From assembly GCA_963556195.1 (NCBI GenBank), contig OY744525.1, positions 56,175,946 through 56,239,945 on the forward strand: 64,000 nt of DNA, written 5' to 3'. Shown one piece after another: positions 57,606-64,000 of the stretch; within the stretch, counting starts at the first letter, position 1, and each line of letters opens with the position of its first letter. The position numbers and the translations under genes were made by a program. The notes beneath the pieces were generated by a model. The model had not been told where the DNA came from. It worked only from the letters and a program-made list of their open reading frames with translations, and ran no database searches. Source of the DNA: Sepiola atlantica (Eukaryota > Mollusca > Cephalopoda > Sepiida > Sepiolidae).

Positions 57606-57726
57606 TCACCATTCCATTGCATGAAAATGTTTTTTGACATGTATCGATCTATTAAATGCTCTCCCTCCGGTCGTTCATTACTTTTCTCAGCATCACCATT
57701 CCATTGCATGAAAATGTTTTTTGACA
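57606..57726 (+). repeat. 34-bp direct repeat pair near the right viral end
   Basis: TCACCATTCCATTGCATG and the following AAAATGTTTTTTGACA occur at 57606-57639 and 57693-57726, 87 bp apart. The first half is also found at 49022-49035 near the left end of the viral block. Open frames across it are incidental. Confidence 0.85.
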
Positions 57727-57809
57727 GGTACGCTCGCGCGCGCAGTCGTAAAAAAGTAAGTATATCCAATGGTAAGGTAAAATTAGAGAAGGCACCTCTT
57801 CGGCCATTG

Positions 57810-57995
57810 GACTGCAACTAACACACATATTCTATTTTATTCTAAACCTTCTCCAGAAAAAAAACCGGACAGTCTACACTGGCCTCTGCAATAATATCTT
57901 ACGTAAGATGTTATTGCAGAGGCCAGTGTAGACTGTCCGGTTTTTTTTCTGGAGAAGGTTTAGAATAAAATAGAATACGTGTGTTAGTTGCAGTC
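57810..57995. repeat. 186-bp near-perfect palindrome at the right viral end
   Basis: Arms are centred at 57902/57903 (ATCTTACGTAAGAT). They run out to GACTGCAACTAACACAC and its complement with only a couple of mismatches. It resembles a terminal hairpin of a linear single-stranded DNA virus that was integrated fully extended. Its last six bases (GCAGTC) coincide with the first six of the right LINE repeat, so the junction falls on shared sequence. Confidence 0.9.
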
Positions 57996-58482
57996 TAATA
58001 TTTAGAAAGGGTTAGGAGGGTCTTATTAACTGGGTTTTGCTTTTCTCCCCTCCCCCATTATACTCCAATGAATTTCTGTAAATATAACCATATTTATTTA
58101 TTTATTTTATTTAAAAAAAAAATTTTAAGATTGCCAACTTATTTTATAATAGCCTAAGTAGGACGGCTCCTAGAGCAAATGTGGTATTGTGGTGACTGAG
58201 ATGATTCTAGTTAAGAGTAGGATAGACAATTTTATTACCTTAGACAAAGGATGAACAACACCACGCCCCCACACACTTTTGATGGCCTTGTGCCTAATTT
58301 GTTTTGAATATAAATATGTATTTTCTGCAAATCAATATTTTAAAGTGTAGTATCTGTTCTCTTACATTTTGAAATTAGGCCAATATTTTGTCTAAGTTAC
58401 TGATTCCTCGCCCTACTCATTTGGGTGGGGGAATTCAGTAACAACCCTCTTGTTTTGCATTGTCAGCGGCACCCTCACTGCC
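57990..58482 (+). repeat. Right 493-bp direct repeat flanking the viral block
   Basis: This is the partner of 48419-48911. After it, sequence continues straight into the LINE 5' leader (TGACCCACTTTTTTTATC), so the pre-insertion locus was LINE tail joined to LINE head. It carries the second 19-nt U2 match at 58342-58360. Confidence 0.95.
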
Positions 58483-60180
58483 TGACCCACTTTTTTTATC
58501 ATTTCCTTCTCCCTTCGGGTCGAGATGCAACACTGACCTTCCCCTAGGCCTCGAGCGACAAGGGGGGGGTAAAACCCACTTTTTCTCTTCTATTAACACT
58601 CTCCCCCTCCCTCTCTCACTTCTATCCTCCCACCCAACACAAGCAATAACACCAGCACCCCACACTGCATTTATCAAAAGACACCTGCACCCACACCACC
58701 CAGCTCCGAATCCTCTCAGCTAAAACTAGTCGAACCGGGGAGGAAAAGGAGCCAATCTTCCTCGCCGACTCGAAGGAAAATCAAAGAAAGACCACTTCCC
58801 TTTAAATTGGGGAGTGAGTTGTGTGAAATTGACCTCCTATCTTTCGGTGCGGAAGTATCCTTCCGGCAGAAGAGGAATTTAAAACCTCTGTTGGACTTCA
58901 GCCAGATAGGGGGAAAAGTCATAGAAGACCCAACCAATTTCCCAGAGGCTCCCTTCATAACAACTTTTTCTTCTAACCGGTCGTAAGAACTGTCTGGCAA
59001 ATGCTGGAGGCCACAGATGGAGCCATACCAGGAATAAAACTCACCAAGGACAAAGACCCTTCCCTGGACGAACTTTTACCAGAATGCAAGGGAAGGGTCT
59101 CAATGTTGGAGAGCCGCCAATGGTCCACCGGCCAACCCGGACCACTGGTCACAAATCCCCTCTGCCAGCAAACCCCGGCCAAGGACACACCAGCTAACCC
59201 TGCAGCCAACAAGACCGTGGCGGCGGTGGGGAGGGAGACCACCTGAGGACCGCAGGTCCAACTAACCCTGGAAGAGTACCAGAAACTCTTCCGGGATAAA
59301 TACGAAGACTACACAGAGAGAGCCGTGATGAAAGCTCTCCCGGGTACCCTGGAAGAGATCAAGATGAGAACCGTGTCTCTGGTCACGACAGACCTAAAGA
59401 CAAAGGGTCTGACCGGGGTCCACAGGGACACGATGATCAAGATGTTGGTTGACCTCCAGATCCCGGCCGAAGGTCTGGCGAACTCAAGCGACTTCAGGTG
59501 GAAACACCTGAAGTTGAAAACGGAATACCTGATCAGGAGGAGAACCACCGTATCCATCCTCGACGCACCGAGCTTCGTGATGCCGGAGCAACTGGGGACC
59601 ATCATGAGCCAATACGGCGACGTCAAGGAGGTGGTATCGGTCCGTGCTGAGCGCAAAATCAGGACGGGCGATTACCACCTGAAGATATGGCTGGACAGAC
59701 CAGGATTCGACAACATCCCGGCCAAACTGATGTGTTGGGCTGGACGCTGGCCGTGATAGTGGAGAGCACGAGACCGCAATGTTGGCACTGCGAGGCAAAA
59801 GGCCACATGGCAAAGGAGTGCCTGCTGAGGGTACCAGCCCCAGCACAAAAGAGGGCACCCGCTGCAGCAGTGGCAACGGCAGCAGTGGCAACGGCGGCTC
59901 CTGCGGAAGGGAAACAAGACGGCTGGAGCACGGTGGCCAAAAGGGGATGGGCAAACGTAAGCACTGCCCCCACTCCAAACCCAAGAGTCTCAGGACCTAC
60001 CGCTCGGTCCGGAGCATACCAGAGGAGACTGCCACAAAGAACGACTCCCTTGCGGGAGAACGAACCAAAAAAGGGCTGCTCCCCTAATGGGCGACCCTTA
60101 AATGAGGGAGCAAAATCCCCCCAAAATTTTTTTCGAACAGCACCCACTGCCCAGAGAAAACGTTCTCCCCCCTAAAAAGG
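58483..60180 (+). pseudogene. Tx1/L1-like LINE copy 2: 5' region and first ORF1 segment
   Basis: The leader and block 58600-59105 match 44080-44570 of copy 1 (LKPLLDFSQIGG, then IPGIKLTKDKDPSLDELLPE). ORF1 RNA-binding-type sequence follows (RTVSLVTTDLKTKGLTGVHR, LKLKTEYLIRRRTTVSILDA at 59325-59700). A CCHC knuckle CWHCEAKGHMAKECL lies near 59780 in a second frame, then an Ala/Thr-rich tail. Relative to the second segment it lacks about 24 residues in the middle. Frameshifts separate the parts. Confidence 0.8.
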
Positions 60181-61393
60181 GGAGTAAAATCAATTCCGGG
60201 AATCACCTTCGGATGGGACCCAACTGACTTCCCGGACTTGGGCTCCAGCAGCGGCAACAGTTCGGTAGAGGGGGACAATCGGCAGCGACCCCACGCAGAC
60301 AGGCCACGGAAGAGAGGGTTGGCAAGCAATCCGCCGACAGCCTCAGACCATTGGCTAAAACCCCCTTCTGCCAGCAGCCCCACCCAGACAACATCCAAGG
60401 AAAACTCCACTCCGGCCACAACCTCCAAGAAGACAGCAGCAGCAAAGGAGAAGAAAGCTGCTTGGGGACCACAGGCCCAGTTGTCACCAGAGGAATATCA
60501 GAAACTCTTCCCGGAGAAGTACCAGGAGTTCACGAAGGGTGGCGAAATAAAAGCTCTCCCGAACACCCTGGAGGATATCTCCAAGAGAACAGTGTCTCTG
60601 GTGACCACAGACTTAAAAACTAAACGGCTGACCGGAGTCCCCAGAGACATAATGCTGAAAATGCTGGGGGAACTCAATATCCCAGCATTGTGCATAGCGA
60701 GAAAGAGCTATGCTATGTACGACGTACTTCTCCCGGACCAGCAACAAGCAGAAAAGCTGGCAAACATCTGCAACTTCAAGTGGGGGCACTTGAAGCTGAA
60801 GACAGAATACCTGGCCAGGAGGAGGACAACTGTCTCCATCCTCGGCGCCCCGTGCTTCCTGAGTGCTGAACAACTGGGAGCGGTCATGAACCAGTACGGC
60901 GACGTCGAGGTGGTTCCAGTCCGCGCTACCCGCGGCATCTTGACGGGAGATTTCCATCTCAAGATGAGACTGAACCACCAAGGATTTGATAGCATCCCGG
61001 CCAGGTTCAGATTTGAGGGTTGGACGCTGTCGGTGATTGTGGGGGGCAGGAGACCACACTGTTGGCACTGCGAGAAAAAGGGACACATGGCAAAGGAGTG
61101 TTTGTAAAGGAACCCGGCTCCAGCCCAGAAGAGGTTTCCTGCTGCAACAACAACAACAGCAGCAGCAGCGGCAGTGACACAGTAACAACAGCGGATACTG
61201 CAAAAGACAAAACGGGCGGCTGGAGCACTGTCGTAAAAAGGGGCAGAAGACCCAAAAACTCCACCCCGAGACCAAGAGCCTCATCGCAGCCCCACGGCAA
61301 CTTCCCCAAGAGCAGCAAAAGCAGTCGTCTAGGAGTATGGAAACATCCACTAAGGCAACTGCTGCGAAAAGGAAGCAGCCCACATAGTCGAGT
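60181..61393 (+). pseudogene. Tx1/L1-like LINE copy 2: second ORF1 segment
   Basis: An almost intact ORF1 frame runs 60205-61107: GITFGWDPTDFPD, a Ser/Thr-rich stretch, SPEEYQKLFPEKYQEF, RTVSLVTTDLKTKRLTGVPR, LKLKTEYLARRRTTVSILGA, and CCHC CWHCEKKGHMAKECL. A TAA at 61105-61107 truncates it. The expected Gln/Ala-rich tail (WSTVVKRG) continues in other frames to about 61390. It repeats the domain already present at 59325-59820, about 1.2 kb upstream. ORF2 does not follow. Confidence 0.82.
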
Positions 61394-62036
61394 TGCCGCC
61401 CCTATGCTTCCTATACATTACCCTGCAATGTTAATTACTGTAAACTTTTTTTGTGGAAATGCATTTCATATGGTTAGGAGAGCAAAATTAGCTTGGTTGC
61501 TACTTGTGCAACATTCAGCATTTTTCAGAATTCAAGATGGCGGCCTCAGCCATTTTGAATTTCGACCAATTTTCAACTTTTCATCTCGATGACATAGAAG
61601 GTCGTGTAATACCTCTTTTTATGGGTTTTCCGGGATGGGGAGTCCATTTCTGAAGTTATTTTTGGGATATGGGGTCAATGTCAAGGTCAAATCAAAGTTC
61701 AAACGTCAAATTTGACCTAAATTAGGAGAAAATTTACCTCTATTGACGGATTATATGACTGCGGTTTGTTGCTTGCCTATTCCAGCATGTCAGATTTTAT
61801 TGGGTTGGCAGGTAGGTACATGTATGTTTCATTTGTCTACATGTAGCTGGGTATCATTTGATGTTTGCATTGACATTTGTTTGCAGGTTGAGCAGGAGTT
61901 CATTTAACACGCAAAGTTCCGCCATTACATTACATGTTCTCACCACGCTTTCCAATCAGTTTTTTAAAACCTTTTTTTCTCATTTCATAGTGTGACGAAC
62001 CAGCGTGATCAGCATCCCAACATCAGTCGTCATATC
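61394..62036. other. No gene recognised; possible upstream intron
   Basis: The LINE sequence ends abruptly. A polypyrimidine tract and AG (CTTTTTTTCTCATTTCATAG, ending 61990) lie just before the next ORF and could be a splice acceptor. Confidence 0.4.
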
Positions 62037-64000
62037 ATGGCTACTGGAGGAGAGAAGTGCCTGTTCGCTCCATGTAACGGCAGTCGAGATCTACAAACGT
62101 TCAAGACGGTGGCTGTGCAGAAAATCATCGCTACAAGCAAAGTGAAGCACGATGATCTGTACAAAACTCTGTCTGGAAGTGATATTCTAGCTCACAAATC
62201 ATGTTACTGTACCTATACTTCGAGGAGTAGAAACAAGGAACAGGGAAAAAGAAAGCGTGTACCGACTGACAGTGGTGGTTTCAAAAGGTTGTTGAAGTCT
62301 AAATGTGGTGACTTTGTTTTCAAGCGAGACTGTTTGTTCTGTGGGAATGAGTGTAAGCCAAAAGACAGTAAGAGCCCACACAGCTGGGTGAGGGTCAGAG
62401 AGTGTACAACTTTAGATAGAGGTAGTAATATAACGTTCAAGGAACACTTGGAGAACCTCTGTGATGAGAGACAGGATCAGTGGGCTAATGAGGTAGCTGC
62501 TCGACTCCATGGGGTCATTGATCTGCCTGCCTCTGATGCACAATACCATGTGCCCTGTTACGATCAATTTCGAGTTGTTCCTGTATCTCGACCACCCATG
62601 ATGGCGCCTGTGGAGGAGGCACTGAGGTCCGTGGTTACGACGATGGCTGAAAACATGACAGAGACGTGGACGACATCGGAGCTTTACTCCATCTACGTCG
62701 CTGCCTCGGGCACCGAGTCAAGAAGACAGTTCCTGTCCAGCATCACAGCCTACTTCGGCGACAAACTGCTTCTACTGCACATTGAGGGTTGTGAAAAAGT
62801 TGTTGGATTTAAAGCCAGCCTCGGACAGTTTATCAAAATTGCAAAGAAAAGCAGTAGCAGCAGCGAAATAGACGATGTGGAAAAGCTAGCAAGGACGATT
62901 CGCAGCGAGGTCAGGGCAACAAATAGGCCTGGGGAATACAATCTCAGTGACTATGCTCGTCACAAGGTCATTGAGAGCACCAGTGCAACTCTTCTTAAAC
63001 TGGTATGTAGTCTTGTATCAGAAGGCGCCATCACCAAGCCATCTCTAACGTTGGCTCAGTGCATTCAGCAACACATTTGTGGTGCTGGCAGAAACCAAAC
63101 TACACTCGGGCTCGCTGTAAAACTACACCACAAGCATGGTAGTTCAGAGCTCATCAAGACTCTCAATGAGCATGGCATCACAAGCACATACGATGAAGTC
63201 CTGCGCTTCCGTAAGTCAGTGGCCAAGTTTGTGTTGGACAACCATTCACATTACCACAAGAAACTCGGTTTAAGCACGGAGATCGGCCCTATCTTCAGCT
63301 GGGCTGACAACTACGATTTGTACATCTCAAGCCCCAATGGGATGAAGAGCACCCACGCCATGGTGATGGAGTACACCCAGCATCCAACCGGTATCATCGA
63401 CACAGGAAACATAGGCGTGATGCAGCTGAATATCCCCCGAATCAAGAAACACGAAGCGTTCTCTGTGCGATTCACGCAGCAGTGTATACAGCTGGAGCAC
63501 TACACGGGGCCTTCCAAGGTGAACCCACCTCTGCTTCTGACGAAAGCTTTGTCCACTGAAGAGTCGCACCTTCAGTCCGCGGCAGTAATCTTCGGTCAGC
63601 AGCGAGATGCGGCATGGCTGTCGCAAGTTCACGGGAACGACAGGCCACTTGAGTGGGCAGGCTTCAATGCTCAGCAAGACCGATTGGTGGCAGGTTCTGC
63701 CCAGAAGCCCAAGACACTGGCTGTGTTTGGACCGATGATCGACTCACCACCTGCTCACCCCGACACTGTACTAACTACACTTGTGTATCTCGAGAGGACT
63801 CGAGATAGATATTTTTGGGATGCAGTACACCCACCTCACAGTCGACCTCCAACTGTATCAGACTGCATGCCTAATTCAATGGAATGACCCGCTGCGCTGG
63901 ACCAACGTAATATTACACCCGGGTATGATGCACACAATCATGAGTTTCTTGGGCTGTGTAGGAACGCTGATGAAGGCATCTGGCGTGGAGATTCTCATCA
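62037..64000 (+). pseudogene. Uncharacterised multi-cysteine ORF, frameshifted, runs off the window
   Basis: I chose the ATG at 62037 (MATGGEKCLFAPCNG); the open frame extends slightly upstream but without a Met. The N-terminal part has several Cys/His pairs (CLFAPC, HKSCYCTYTS, CLFCGNEC, YHVPCYDQF) that suggest zinc binding. The central part includes LAVKLHHKHGSSELIKTLNE and FSWADNYDLYISSPNG. The frame stops at 63887, but after a T-run at about 63811-63815 the neighbouring frame continues well (FGMQYTHLTVDLQLY, then GMMHTIMSFLGCVGTLMKAS) to the window edge, so one base was gained there. I recall similar proteins as multicopy, transposon-like ORFs in invertebrate genomes but cannot name the family. 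No enzymatic function is assigned. Confidence 0.6.

Noticed and set aside
57606..57821. Short frames on both strands over the 34-bp repeat
   Set aside because: They arise from the direct repeat, show no similarity to other viral genes, and lie in what looks like terminal non-coding DNA.
48912..57989. Free virus or assembly contamination rather than an integrated copy
   Set aside because: Both sides continue into the same LINE without ambiguity, and an older viral relic sits in the same array. Junction PCR would still be the decisive test.
60613..61383. 256-codon antisense frame rich in Cys and Leu
   Set aside because: It is antisense to the LINE ORF1 RNA-binding/CCHC region and has no independent support.
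1..64000. CRISPR arrays, operons or bacterial mobile elements
   Set aside because: No direct-repeat/spacer arrays or bacterial gene organisation were seen. Composition and elements are animal.

Overview
The window is animal nuclear DNA. It holds several non-LTR retrotransposon (LINE) families, Ty3/gypsy retrotransposons, Merlin, mariner and pogo/Tigger-like DNA transposons, tRNA- and U2-snRNA-derived SINEs, long fold-back repeats and (TA)n microsatellites. There is no bacterial gene structure and no conserved host gene that I recognise. The mix of repeats fits a lophotrochozoan, most likely a mollusc. That placement is inference from repeat style, not from a host marker gene.

Layout. 1-4.5 kb: a broken minus-strand Ty3/gypsy pol, interrupted by a tandem dimer of a 336-bp SINE whose head is a piece of U2 snRNA. 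5-9.2 kb: 3' ends of several LINEs and a ~47-bp satellite. 9.2-15.8 kb: repeated copies of an unclassified unit carrying nested MITEs and SINEs. 15.8-21 kb: LINE fragments, fold-backs and a truncated Merlin-type ORF. 21.4-23.6 kb: a pogo/Tigger relic and a complete but dead mariner. 23.8-28.9 kb: minus-strand gypsy gag-pol remains. 29-37 kb: LTR and LINE fragments, fold-backs and microsatellites. 37.2-38.4 kb: a nearly complete Merlin element with ~110-bp inverted repeats and an 8-bp target duplication. 39-41.7 kb: gypsy integrase, LTR and gag pieces.

41.7-61.4 kb is the most unusual part. A Tx1/L1-like LINE lies in tail-to-head tandem copies, and the sequence after its tail contains a 19-nt exact U2 snRNA match. 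Two groups of endogenous parvovirus sequence are embedded in it. The older group (41.74-42.46 kb) is decayed and consists of an NS1 piece, a hairpin, a VP phospholipase piece and another NS1 piece. The younger group (48.9-58.0 kb) has two long intact capsid (VP) frames, one intact 627-residue NS1 frame, a second NS1 broken by a single stop codon, small downstream frames, TATA boxes, AATAAA signals overlapping stop codons, and two unrelated telomere-like palindromes. All genes are on the plus strand, with VP lying directly upstream of NS. The 9.1-kb viral block is bracketed by two 493-bp direct repeats of LINE sequence that differ at about two positions.

61.4-64 kb: an uncharacterised zinc-motif ORF that runs off the window after a one-base frameshift.

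Most of the window is decayed mobile DNA. The exceptions that look young are the viral block, the Merlin element and the 418-bp palindrome near 36 kb.
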